64,000 nucleotides of DNA from Apostichopus japonicus (lineage: Eukaryota > Echinodermata > Holothuroidea > Aspidochirotida > Stichopodidae), in contig NC_092572.1 of NCBI RefSeq assembly GCF_037975245.1, positions 24,649,989-24,713,988 of the forward strand, in the 5' to 3' direction. The position numbers were made by a program, and so were the translations under genes. This document shows, piece after piece, positions 12,701-21,504 of the stretch. The number at the start of each line of letters is the position of its first letter. Position 1 is the stretch's first letter. Under the pieces are notes generated by a model that saw only the letters and a program-made list of their open reading frames with translations, searched no databases and was not told the origin of the DNA.

Positions 12701-15700
12701 GTACCACCCACTCTCTAAAGATAAAATTGCCATTACGTTATACGAACCCTCAGTAGCAATGTCGTTCAGACCTATCCATGCACCTGTTGACGAGTTAAGC
12801 ATAGACAGGGAGTAATCCATCTCTTCGGCTGTTTCAATGAATAACAAATGCGAGTCGAAGAACTGGCAAATACCTAAAGCCACATCCCAAGTAGTTGAAA
12901 ACGATGAAACTAAATAACAACTGTTGATACTTTCAGGTCCTGAATGGAACCATGATTCACAGCCTAGTGAAGAAGAAGATGAAGTGAGAAAGATAAAAAT
13001 TAAAACACAATTCCTATAAATGGTCCTCGACGTGAAATACACACTTAAATGAGAACGCCACTTAAAATGTGCCCTATTCTACAATATGGTGAATGTTCTG
13101 TTTGGCTATATCTAAATTGTTATCCGCCTCGATTAATCCTCATTTCTTTATACGATAGATAAATCCACGTCGTCAACAGATATTGACTTTAAATTCGAGA
13201 TAAATACTGTTTAGGCTGGTACATTCTCATTTAAAGAGGTAGACCAGTGATAATGTCAGTTTCTTTCTTACCATATAATTTAAGCCTGTATCATAATTCA
13301 CGTGTACGAATGGGAGCTTCATCGCATTTAAGTCTACTTAGGTCCGTCACGAAAAATGACTCTTCATTTTCTGGAGGCAGGTCGTGGAACAGTATTCCCC
13401 CCAATTTGAAATGCTTGCCAAATGTAAAAATATTTAAACCCAATATAAATACTTATATAGTTTGTTTAGATTTCTGATATTTGTTTTTCTATCTTTTTGC
13501 CGTCTTTTTTTTGTGCTTTTAGATGTTTACCGTTTGTCTATTGCATAATATTGTATATGTATTTTGTATTGAGGGTTCCTCTGGAAAGCAGTGCTTCTGC
13601 ACTGAGCAGGACTCCCCTCATTAAAAATTACATTAATTAGAAAAGAAAAAAAAAACAAAGTTCTGCCGTTCGGTTAATGCTCATACTATTGAGCTCGGAA
13701 TGTAATATCACAACTATTTTATCAAACATAGGATCTTAATCAAACTCCAACATTGTTGGATTTGTATATAGGCAAACCTACGGTAGGCGTGTAATCATCT
13801 TTCTCTGTTGACGCCTGGATGTCGATGCTGGAGTCCATATTTCATACTGAAACTGAAATCTATGCACTTAGTATTTAACAATATAAAAGTATCATTTGTC
13901 TAAGAAAAATATTGTGACTGTCTCTTTTGTTTGGGCTCTACATATTTCAAGGTCTGGGTAATTTTTGTCTGACGCATTCAAAGCCGATTAAAATGGGTTG
14001 AGCGGAATCCAATATAACCCTTTTTGATCGAGTTATGTCGATTTGTGTGTGGTTGTTGGTGGGGTGGTTGGGGGGGGGGTGTAGGTAGAGTAGATGGGAG
14101 AGTAACCGTGAATGGAACTGTTGTTACTGATATTTTTTCCTAGGTTCTCTATCTTCGATAACCGACTGAAAAAAAAATATGCAAAAAATAAAAACTGATT
14201 TTACGGCGCTGTTATATCATTGTAATGGTTAGATTCTTTCGAAATCTTGAAACAGATCGATGGTAACTCAGTTATCCAGTCACAGTTTCATTAATCAAAT
14301 CAAACTTTAAACGGACAACTACACAATAGTACAATAATGTACCTGGCCGTGTTGCTTTGATAATGCTCTCGGTCGAAGTATTGAATAACGGCAGACTATC
14401 TGCGGCGGTAGTCGATTCATTCCTGTTGCTTCGTTGGTCCTGTTGGTCCAGGTAGGTGGAACTGGCGTTGTCTTCAGAATGAATTCGGATAAGAAAGAAC
14501 ATGTGTTACAGAAAATCTACAGATTGAAAGTAAATTTCTTGAATAAGTCAAGCAGGATATACGGGTGGACTCCCAACATCCATCGAAGAAGACATTCTCT
14601 TTGGATACATTAGTTAGCATATGTGGACATATCACCATACTTACGAAGAACTGTTTTCTTTTTTATCTTCAATCACATTTGGTTTTCTTCGGAAAGTTCT
14701 ATAAGTAATACAAGGAGTTGTGGGACACAGTTGTAGTTTCACCTTTACTTTATCGCAACTTAATGCTTTCAATTATCTTATTGATAAGTAAAGTTACGAT
14801 TTCAGATTAAGGCATTTCACCAGCTTTATATAAATTACTGAATGGAGCTATGGTTTCAGATTCAGTCAACTCACCAGTTTGGTGCAAATGATTGAATGCA
14901 GTCACAATTTCAGATTCGGTCAACTCCCCAGGTTGATACAAAGAATTGGAGGTAGGTACATGTTCAGATTCAGTCAGTTCATCGGTTGGGTACACGGAAG
15001 TAGAACCAGTGGTATCTTTTTATAAACAGAAATATCAAATAAATCAGAATATCAAAGGATCACTTACGGGAAATGTAAAACATAGAAAACATAACATGAT
15101 ATTGATTTACATTTTTACAAATTATTTCAATACGGAATCGTTTTATATCAATGGTTATAATTTGACTAACTACATCATCAACAGTAAAATTAAGCTTATA
15201 GACATTGAAATACTGTACTGATTAATATGATATGATTACAATAACTAACTGAAATTGAAACTCACCTAAATTGAAATTGAAACTCACCCGAATTGACAAT
15301 GAAACTGACCTGAATTGAATTGAAACTCATATGCATTGAAAATAAGACGCAGCTGAATGGAAATTGAAACTAACCTGAATTGAAAATGAAACTCACCTGA
15401 ATTGAAATTGAAACTTACTTGAATTGAAATTGAAACTCACCTGAATTGAAACTCACCTGAATTTAAATTAAAACTCACCTGAATTTAAATTAAAACTCAA
15501 CTGAATTGCAATTAAAACTCACTTGAATTGAAATTGAAACTGCTGAATTGAAATTGAAACTCATTTGAATTGAAATTAAAACTCACCTGAGTTGAAATTG
15601 AAAGTCACCTGAATTGAAATTGAAACTCATTTGAATTGAAATTGAAACTCACCTGAATTAAAAATGAAACTCATCTGAATCGAAATTTAAACACACTTGA

Positions 15701-18700
15701 ATTGAGACTCACCTGAATTGAAACTGAACCTCACCTGAATTTAAATTGAAATACATCCAATCAAACTGTCATTCACCTAAACTGAAATTGTAACTCACCT
15801 GAATTGAAACTTACATGAATTGAAAATGAAACTCACCTGAATTGAAACTTACATGAATTGAAAATGAAACTCACCTGAATTTAAACTCACCTGAATGGAA
15901 ATTAAAACTCACTTGAATTGAAATTGAAATTTAAACTTACTTCTTTGTGTAGACTTGATCACAGATCTATTGTATGTGATAGAATTGGAAAATGACGTCA
16001 GTGACTGTGTGGTTGTGTCCTTAGTCTGTTTTCCTAGTTGTTCCGGAGAAGTTAAGCTATTGGTACTTTTATAATGAATAAATTAATAAGAAAATGTCGT
16101 ATGTTTAGTAAATCCATTGTCGCTTATTTTTTTCACCTTTAACGGTCAAATGTCTAACAGATTTACAGAAAAAAGGCAAACCATATTGGATTGACTCACC
16201 TAGCGATGTCTCTTCGGTTACAACGTCATTTGTGGTAGAATGAAGAGATGGGAACATGGTTGGAGATACATTCGTCACTTCACTTTTGTCCAGATTAGCA
16301 TTACTGGAAGTATCTTTAGAGGAAAAAGATATTTAAACCTAAAGTTACATATATTTCAGACGCATATGTGATCTTCATGCGATTACCACGGTACTTCATT
16401 AGTATAACTCGTTAACTGGTAAAGCAAAGGCAGATACTTGAGATATTATGCTTGTTTCCCGAAATTGATGTACATATATCTCATCCAAAGCTACTTTATT
16501 TTGTTCTTTATAACAGCATGCATCAAACAGAAAACGAACTTGAATATTATCTATATTTTCATCAAGCAGAAGTGAGGACGTTGTATAATAGAGAAAAATG
16601 AAGGATTGACCACTATTGGAAATCGTTTCTATTGTGTTTTAAATTATGCTCCTCGCACTCACTCAATCATTTCATATTGCGGTTTGTTAGTATAGAAGTG
16701 TCTTTCCTTAGGTAGCCAAGTTGAAGTTTCCCCATGGTGCTCTAGAGAAAGGATGGCTCGTGACGAAGACACATACCACGACCTGCTCCGAAAATACGTC
16801 CAGCTAGAGCAATTATTACACGTTTATATCATGCCGAACAGCAGTGCTGTTTCGATGATCACAGTGTTAATTATACCGCGTGTACTATAGCGTAACGTCT
16901 TCTTTCACTTAGGGAACTATTACTGGGTGACACATGCACCCAACCCGCACCCCACGCGCACCCCCACCCCACCTCCATCCACCCCCACTCGCCTATATCA
17001 AATGAGTAATGTTTAAAGACGCAGTAACGCATACACAATTGTAAATATTATCTGAATTTTAAACAAATATATACCCACTCACCTGCAAGATGTGCAGTAC
17101 TACGTTGTCCATCACTCTTCGTTGTTGCTTCTGTAAATGACACACTGTGAGCAATTGGATCTGTTTTGAAAACCAGCAGCAAATATATATTTGATTTTAT
17201 ACCATAGCACCCGTATTTACGAGGTTGTCACCATTATATGCCAACACATTATATCACTTTAAAGCAATGATATCATGAAAACACCGTTAACTTCTACGCA
17301 CCTTTGCCAACATAAACATAGATGTTTTAGCAGCTTTTTTGTACCCGTACTGAAACTTGTATTTCAACGTTCATCGACTAGACGGGGTATTCATATATAG
17401 ATACTAAACAAATGGATCTAAACTTACGAATCGTGGTATTAAGCATATCCCGTACCCTCGGTAGTGGGTGAATTCTTTGCTTGAAACTTATGGCAAAATA
17501 ACTAAACATAAGTAAGAATGGTGCTCTTCGAGATATCACATATTGTGGAGGTGATGATTGGATCAAATCTTAGAGGAAAAAGGGTTACGTTCCTTTTGCG
17601 GCTGGAACAGATTATGCACTGTGCTCCTATAAAGTGATATTGCATCTTTAATAGTCATTGTATTAAAGAGAACCCCATGGGGAAATGGCTTACTTCATAA
17701 TACATATGAGGGAAACATATACAATACGAACCAAAGCGAGTGAGGCTGGTAGTAGAAAAATCCTCCAAAGGAAAAGTTATTATATTGACTATGTCGTTAG
17801 TCTCCTTCTCGCAAGGCACACAGTTATACCTAACAGTTTTCTGTGAAACTATTTCAACATGAAAGCACAACTGTTCCTCTAAATTGAAATTGGAACCCAC
17901 CTGAATTGAAACTCACCCGAATTGACAATGAAACTCACCTGAATTGAATTGAAACTCATCTGAATTGAAAATAAGACGCAGCTGAATGGAAATTGAAACT
18001 AACCTGAATTGAAATTGAAACTCATTTAGATTGAAATTGAAACTGACCTGAATTGAAATTTAAGCTCACTTGAATTGAAAGTGAAATACATCCAATCAAA
18101 CTGTCACTCACCTAAATTAAAATTGAAACTCACCTGAATCAAAATTTAAACTCACTTCAATTGAGACTCACTTGAATTGAAACTGAAACTCACCTGAATT
18201 TAAATTGAAATACATCCAATCAAACTGTCATTCACCTAAATTGAAATTGAAACTCACATGAATTGAAACTCACTTGAATTGAAATTTAAACTCACCTGAA
18301 ATGAAAATGAAACTTACTTCTTTGTGTAGACTCGATTGCAGATCTATTGTATGTGATAGAATTGGAAAATGACGTCAGTGACTGTGTGGTTGTGTCCTCA
18401 GTCTGTTTTCCTAGTTGTTCCGGAGGAGTTAAGCTATTGGTACTTTTATAATGAATAAATTAATAAGAAAATGTCGTATGTTTAGTAAATCCGTTGTCGC
18501 TTATCCTTTCAGCTTTAACGGTCAAATGTCTAACAGATTTACAGAAAAAAGGCAAACCATATTGGATTGACTCACCTAGCGATGTCTCTTCGGTTACAAC
18601 GTCATTTGTGGTAGAATGAAGAGATGGGGACATGGTTGGAGATACATTCGTCACTTCACTTTTGTCCAGATTAGCATTACTGGAAGTATCTTTAGAGGAA

Positions 18701-21504
18701 AAAGATATTTAAACCTAAAGTTACATATATTTCAGACGCATATGTGATCTTCATGCGATTACCACGGTACTTCATTAGTATAACTCGTTAACTGGTAAAG
18801 CAAAGGCAAATACTTGAGATATTATGCTTGTTTCCCGAAATTGATGTACATATATCTCATCCAAAGCTACTTTATTTTGTTCTTTATAACAGCATGCATC
18901 AAACAGAAAACGAACTTGAATATTATCTATATTTTCATCAAGCAGAAGTGAGGACGTTGTATAATAGAGAAAAATGAAGGATTGACCACTATTGGAAATC
19001 GTTTCTATTGTGTTTTAAATTATGCTCCTCGCACTCACTCAATCATTTCATATTGCGGTTTGTTAGTATAGAAGTGTCTTTCCTTAGGTAGCCAAGTTGA
19101 AGTTTCCCCATGGTGCTCTAGAGAAAGGATGGCTCGTGACGAAGACGCATACCACGACCTGCTCCGAAAATACGTCCAGCTAGAGCAATTATTACACGTT
19201 TATATCATGCCGAACAGCAGTGCTGTTTCGATGATCACAGTGTTAATTATACCGCGTGTACTATATCGTAACGTCTTCTTTCACTTAGGGAACTATTACT
19301 GGGTGACACATGCACCCAACCCGCACCCCACCCGCACCCCCACCCCACCTCCATCCACCCCCACTCGCCTATATCAAATGAGTAATGTTTAAAGACGCAG
19401 TAACGCATACACAATTGTAAATATTATCTGAATTTTAAACAAATATATACCCACTCACCTGCAAGATGTGCAGTACTACGTTGTCCATCACTCTTCGTTG
19501 TTGCTTCTGTAAATGACACACTGTGAGCAATTGGATCTGTTTTGAAAACCAGCAGCAAATATATATTTGATTTTATACCATAGCACCCGTATTTACGAGG
19601 TTGTCACCATTATATGCCAACACATTATATCACTTTAAAGCAATGATATCATGAAAACACCGTTAACTTCTACGCACCTTTGCCAACATAAACATAGATG
19701 TTTTAGCAGCTTTTTTGTACCCGTATTGAAACTTGTATTTCAACGTTCATCGACTAGACGGGGTATTCATATATAGATACTAAACAAATGGACCTAAACT
19801 TACGAATCTTGGTATTAAGCATATCCCGTACCCTCGGTAGTGGGTGAATTCTTTGCTTGAAACTTATGGCAAAATAACTAAACATAAGTAAGAATGGTGC
19901 TCTTCGAGATATCACATATTGTGGAGGTGATGATTGGATCAAATCTTAGAGGAAAAAGGGTTACGTTCCTTTTGCGGCTGGAACAGATTATGCACTGTGC
20001 TCCTATAAAGTGATATTGCACCTTAATAGTCATTGTATTGAAGAGACCCCCGTAGGGAAATGGCTTACTTCATAATACATATGAGGAAACATATACAATA
20101 CGAACCAAAGCGAGTGAGGCTGGTAGTAGAAAAATCCTCCAGAGGAAAAGTTATTATATTGACTATGTCTTTGTTCTCCTCGCAAGACACACAGTTATAC
20201 CGTACAGTTTTCTGTGAAACTATTTCAACATGAAAGCACAACTGTTCCTCTTCGCCGGTCCATGCAGCAGCTGGAATGAAGAACGACACGTCGGTACTAT
20301 TCATTAACATAACGAACACGAAATTATCCAGATGGGAAAACGAACTGGGCGGTAAACAGAGGGAACATGTTTCGAATAGAATTGACGTAATGGTAGTTGT
20401 CTTTATCCAGTTGGTTGTATTATTTATTGTATGATTAAACTTGATAGCATTATCCACATTCACATTGCCTCTCTGATCAACTATAACATTAGGCCTATTG
20501 CGTTGCAAACGGAATGAACTGCGTGGTATAAACCTGTTTTAACTAGCCGAGAAGTACCCAGTTCCAGCAAAACGATCATTAGAGGCAATTTATATGCATA
20601 TCTGTACCCAATGGTACATGGCATGATCAGTTTGTACTGTGAAAACCGAAACAACAGTTCATCAGTATAAACTGAAGTGTGTTTTACCACCGTAACACAT
20701 GTTAGACCTGCCAGCAGATGCTACTGTGGAAAAACATACAAATCTAATTACTCAAAGGCTGTTTCAACTAATGACTGGTTAGAAATCTAAACAACTGTCC
20801 CTATGTTTGTCGAGTAAGTATACCTTGTAAAGATGATTCAATAGCATATTTTAAGCATTTTGCAGTAAAGTGTCACACATTTTCTGTTATTACGGACGAA
20901 ATTATTGGCGAAACCTTGGAGTAGTCTGGTTAGTCCAGTCATTCATTATGCATATGATTGTATGCTTAGTTTGTAAGTCCTTCTAAGTAGTAACTGCTCA
21001 TACTTGTTACACATGTTAAGAAATTATAATACACATCAGGTGTAAACTGATAAACGGGTACTCACCGTTTTCAAGTTTAACTGATAAAGCCATGTGAATC
21101 GGTTGGCATATACCTATTAGTGTAACAGTTATTGACAAAACTGAAATAAGCACCATTCGGACCTATTCAACTAAGAAGTTAGACTCTTGTAAACGAATAC
21201 AACGGGCTTCCTGTCAAGTGAGTAACATATTAGTAACAATTCCACAATCCAAATAATATGTCATATTTTTTTTTCAACAGGAAGTTCATTTATTACAAAT
21301 CAGTAACGAGGTTATCTCCAACAGAAATGTATTACTGTTCTAATGTTATGACATATTACACGAATAAATAAATAAACCAAAAGAGAAAATTGATGCTTTT
21401 ATTCGACCAAGATGTCAAATAGACTTACCGGTAAAATGTTCTTGTTTGTTAGAGACGATTGTAAGGCAAAAAAGTAACACGGACGAGAGGTGTACAGGAG
21501 TCAT
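9525..21504 (-). CDS. Secreted C-type lectin gene with duplicated stalk module (exon model)
   Basis: Exons in transcription order: 21504-21429 (signal peptide), 21113-21066, 20270-20106 (Cys-rich), 19506-19459, 18689-18576, 18410-18318, 17878-17732 (second Cys-rich copy), 17130-17083, 16313-16200, 16033-15941, 15015-14821, 14471-14343, 12963-12748 and 11824-11636 (first CTLD), then either 11506-11397 (short tail, 594 residues) or 10648-10451 plus 9730-9525 (second CTLD, 692 residues). Every internal exon starts and ends in phase 1, and the total is divisible by three with either ending. The product should be an extracellular lectin-like protein on a Ser/Thr-rich stalk. The CTLDs lack visible EPN/QPD/WND sugar-binding motifs, so ligand is unknown. 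Whether 9525-10648 belongs to this transcript or to a separate gene is open. The 14343-12963 gap may hide another exon. Confidence 0.6.
10451..10648 (-). CDS. Second CTLD, N-terminal half
   Basis: Acceptor TTACATTTTAG, donor CATCCTG|GTGAGT, 198 nt, phase 1-1. CTLD pattern DCLSDG, GSCYYKL, DWSEATFNCDMFYGGHLVFL, SQESEFVSV. The T-rich stretch upstream reads as a hydrophobic peptide but is better explained as the polypyrimidine tract. Confidence 0.75.
11397..11506 (-). CDS. Possible alternative terminal exon of lectin gene L
   Basis: Acceptor TTTGTACTATAG in phase 1, then 35 residues (MMSYCEKYGIKDFDNNYC and a short tail ending YFNGE) and TAA. It joins in frame to the first CTLD and would end the protein before the second CTLD. 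No homology recognised. Confidence 0.4.
11636..11824 (-). CDS. Lectin gene L, first CTLD, C-terminal half
   Basis: Acceptor is a poly-purine-interrupted AAACAG, donor ACCG|GTAATG, 189 nt, phase 1-1. Carries YSWEDKKALNPSS, then DCVYVSPSSYWQVDHC and DFICE, the last three conserved Cys of the fold. No EPN, QPD or WND, so Ca2+-dependent sugar binding of the usual type is doubtful. Confidence 0.75.
12748..12963 (-). CDS. Lectin gene L, first CTLD, N-terminal half
   Basis: Acceptor CTTCTTCACTAG, 216 nt, phase 1-1. Shows the CTLD pattern: CESW, NSCYLVS, TTWDVALGICQFF, SHLLFIETAEEMDY and the core WIGLND. The donor G|GTTCGT is weak, but the length is identical to the paralogous exon 57533-57748, which supports both borders. 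Confidence 0.78.
13240..13640 (+). mobile_element. Non-LTR retrotransposon 3' fragment (end of reverse transcriptase ORF and tail)
   Basis: The frame from about 13247 to 13477 ends with the pattern typical of non-LTR ORF2 C-termini (VRMGASSHLSLLRSVTK, then FSGGRSWNSIPPNLK, FKPNIN, stop). It is followed by a ~160 bp 3' region with a hairpin (GCAGTGCTTCTGCACTG) and an A-rich end. Severely 5'-truncated, lying within the lectin gene L intron on the opposite strand. Clade not assigned. Confidence 0.72.
13641..14342 (-). other. Intronic stretch with one possible small exon
   Basis: Between the LINE fragment and exon 14343-14471. A frame at about 13845-13740 reads MDSSIDIQASTEKDDYTPTV and stops. 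It could be a stalk micro-exon ending GTAG|GTTTGC, but no acceptor in phase 1 was found upstream, so it is left out of the model. A G-run sits near 14070. Confidence 0.3.
14343..14471 (-). CDS. Lectin gene L, polar stalk exon
   Basis: Acceptor CATTCTGAAG, donor GGCCAG|GTACAT, 129 nt, phase 1-1. Ser/Thr/Asn/Gln-rich (DNASSTYLDQQDQRSNRNES) with NAS, NES and NTS glycosylation sites. Confidence 0.6.
14821..15015 (-). CDS. Lectin gene L, stalk exon with 19-residue ELTESE repeats
   Basis: Acceptor TATAAAAAG, donor AAAGCTG|GTGAAA, 195 nt, phase 1-1. Encodes three units of about 19 residues (DELTESEHVPTSNSLYQP, GELTESEIVTAFNHLHQT, GELTESETIAPFSNLYKA). The donor falls where the next unit would start, and an internal unit boundary reads CTG|GTGAGT, a good donor in the same phase. 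Acidic, Ser/Thr-rich extracellular stalk; no known domain. Confidence 0.62.
15256..15937 (-). repeat. ~22-bp minisatellite array rich in 5' splice-site sequences (copy 1)
   Basis: About 30 imperfect units of the type TTCAATTCAGGTGAGTTTCA read on the - strand, the coding strand of the lectin gene. The exact 8-mer CAGGTGAG (CTCACCTG on +) occurs 12 times by eye count. The array begins a few bases after the donor of exon 15941-16033. Confidence 0.9.
15941..16033 (-). CDS. Lectin gene L, stalk exon next to donor array (copy 1)
   Basis: Duplicate of 18318-18410 with Glu-to-Lys twice and Ala-to-Val. Open, with donor AGAA|GTAAGT kept. Confidence 0.58.
16200..16313 (-). CDS. Lectin gene L, Ser/Thr-rich stalk exon (copy 1)
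   Basis: Duplicate of 18576-18689 with one visible Ser-to-Phe change (TMFPSL for TMSPSL). Splice sites and phase 1-1 retained. Confidence 0.6.
17083..17130 (-). CDS. Lectin gene L, 48-nt stalk exon (copy 1)
   Basis: Same sequence and splice sites as 19459-19506, phase 1-1. Confidence 0.6.
17732..17878 (-). CDS. Lectin gene L, Cys-rich module (copy 1) with breakpoint-made acceptor
   Basis: The upstream 18 nt of this exon are missing relative to copy 2 because the duplication breakpoint falls inside the exon. The adjoining array supplies TTTCAATTT and the exon supplies AG, giving acceptor TTTCAATTTAG|AGGAACAG in phase 1 and leaving EEQLCFHVEIV intact. Ends SLTRFG at the weak G|GTTCGT donor. 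It differs from copy 2 by a few residues and one extra codon near CPCEKETND. Confidence 0.5.
17881..18312 (-). repeat. ~22-bp minisatellite array with 5' splice-site sequences (copy 2)
   Basis: Same unit as 15256-15937 but about 250 bp shorter. The exact CAGGTGAG 8-mer occurs 4 times, with many one-base variants. It lies between the stalk exon 18318-18410 and the second Cys-rich copy. Confidence 0.88.
18318..18410 (-). CDS. Lectin gene L, Ser/Thr-rich stalk exon next to donor array (copy 2)
   Basis: Acceptor GGAACAACTAG, donor AGAA|GTAAGT, 93 nt, phase 1-1 (KQTEDTTTQSLTSFSNSITY then NRSAIESTQR). The ~22-bp donor-containing array starts right after its donor. Confidence 0.6.
18576..18689 (-). 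CDS. Lectin gene L, Ser/Thr-rich stalk exon (copy 2)
   Basis: Acceptor CTCTAAAG, donor CTAG|GTGAGT, 114 nt, phase 1-1. Rich in Ser/Thr with NVS and likely O-glycosylated (NVSPTMSPSLHSTTNDVVTE). Its duplicate lies 2376 bp away. Confidence 0.65.
19459..19506 (-). CDS. Lectin gene L, 48-nt stalk exon (copy 2)
   Basis: Acceptor TCATTTACAG, donor GCAG|GTGAGT, phase 1-1. Encodes the polar ATTKSDGQRSTAHLA. Identical to the copy at 17083-17130. Confidence 0.65.
20106..20270 (-). CDS. Lectin gene L, exon 3: Cys-rich extracellular module (copy 2)
   Basis: Acceptor TTCTTCATTCCAG, phase 1, then AAWTGEEEQLCFHVEI and a C-x2-C pair (NCVSC), ending SLTRFG. The phase-1 donor is the weak TTTG|GTTCGT. A stronger GAA|GTAAGC lies 40 nt further on but gives the wrong phase and differs by one base between the two copies. 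The module aligns loosely with exon 2 of the right-hand lectin gene (QLCY... ending KYG), which supports the phase-1 end. Domain family not recognised. Confidence 0.55.
21066..21113 (-). CDS. Lectin gene L, exon 2: 48-nt linker
   Basis: Acceptor ACACTAATAG, donor AACG|GTGAGT, phase 1-1, 48 nt (ICQPIHMALSVKLEN). The same 48-nt length recurs in 19459-19506, 17083-17130 and 59176-59223. Confidence 0.6.
21429..21504 (-). CDS. Lectin gene L, exon 1: signal peptide
   Basis: ATG at 21504-21502 opens MTPVHLSSVLLFCLTIVS, a hydrophobic signal peptide, ending phase 1 at donor CCG|GTAAGT. Too short for a long open frame; recognised from the start, hydrophobicity, donor and phase. Confidence 0.75.

Larger units (their letters stand above)
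15266..17880. repeat. Tandem segmental duplication, copy 1
   Basis: From the start of the array to inside the Cys-rich exon, this block repeats at 17879-20256 with an offset of 2376-2377 bp outside the array (2629 bp within the array's far part). Exons, introns and a short + strand frame beginning MARDEDxYHDLL are all shared at very high identity. Confidence 0.9.
17879..20256. repeat. Tandem segmental duplication, copy 2
   Basis: Partner of 15266-17880. The right end lies at AGAGGAAC inside the Cys-rich exon (20249-20256). Beyond this the sequences diverge completely. Confidence 0.9.

Noticed and set aside
17378-17566. 62-codon frame repeated at 19754-19942 (- strand)
   Set aside because: Conserved only because it is within the segmental duplication; its possible donor (ATTC|GTAAGT) has no phase-1 acceptor upstream.
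20281-20700. Open frame on the - strand upstream of the Cys-rich exon, including QRNRPNVIVDQRGNVNVDN
   Set aside because: It has no phase-compatible acceptor, is interrupted by a frame change, and the strong acceptor at 20271 gives a consistent phase-1 exon without it.
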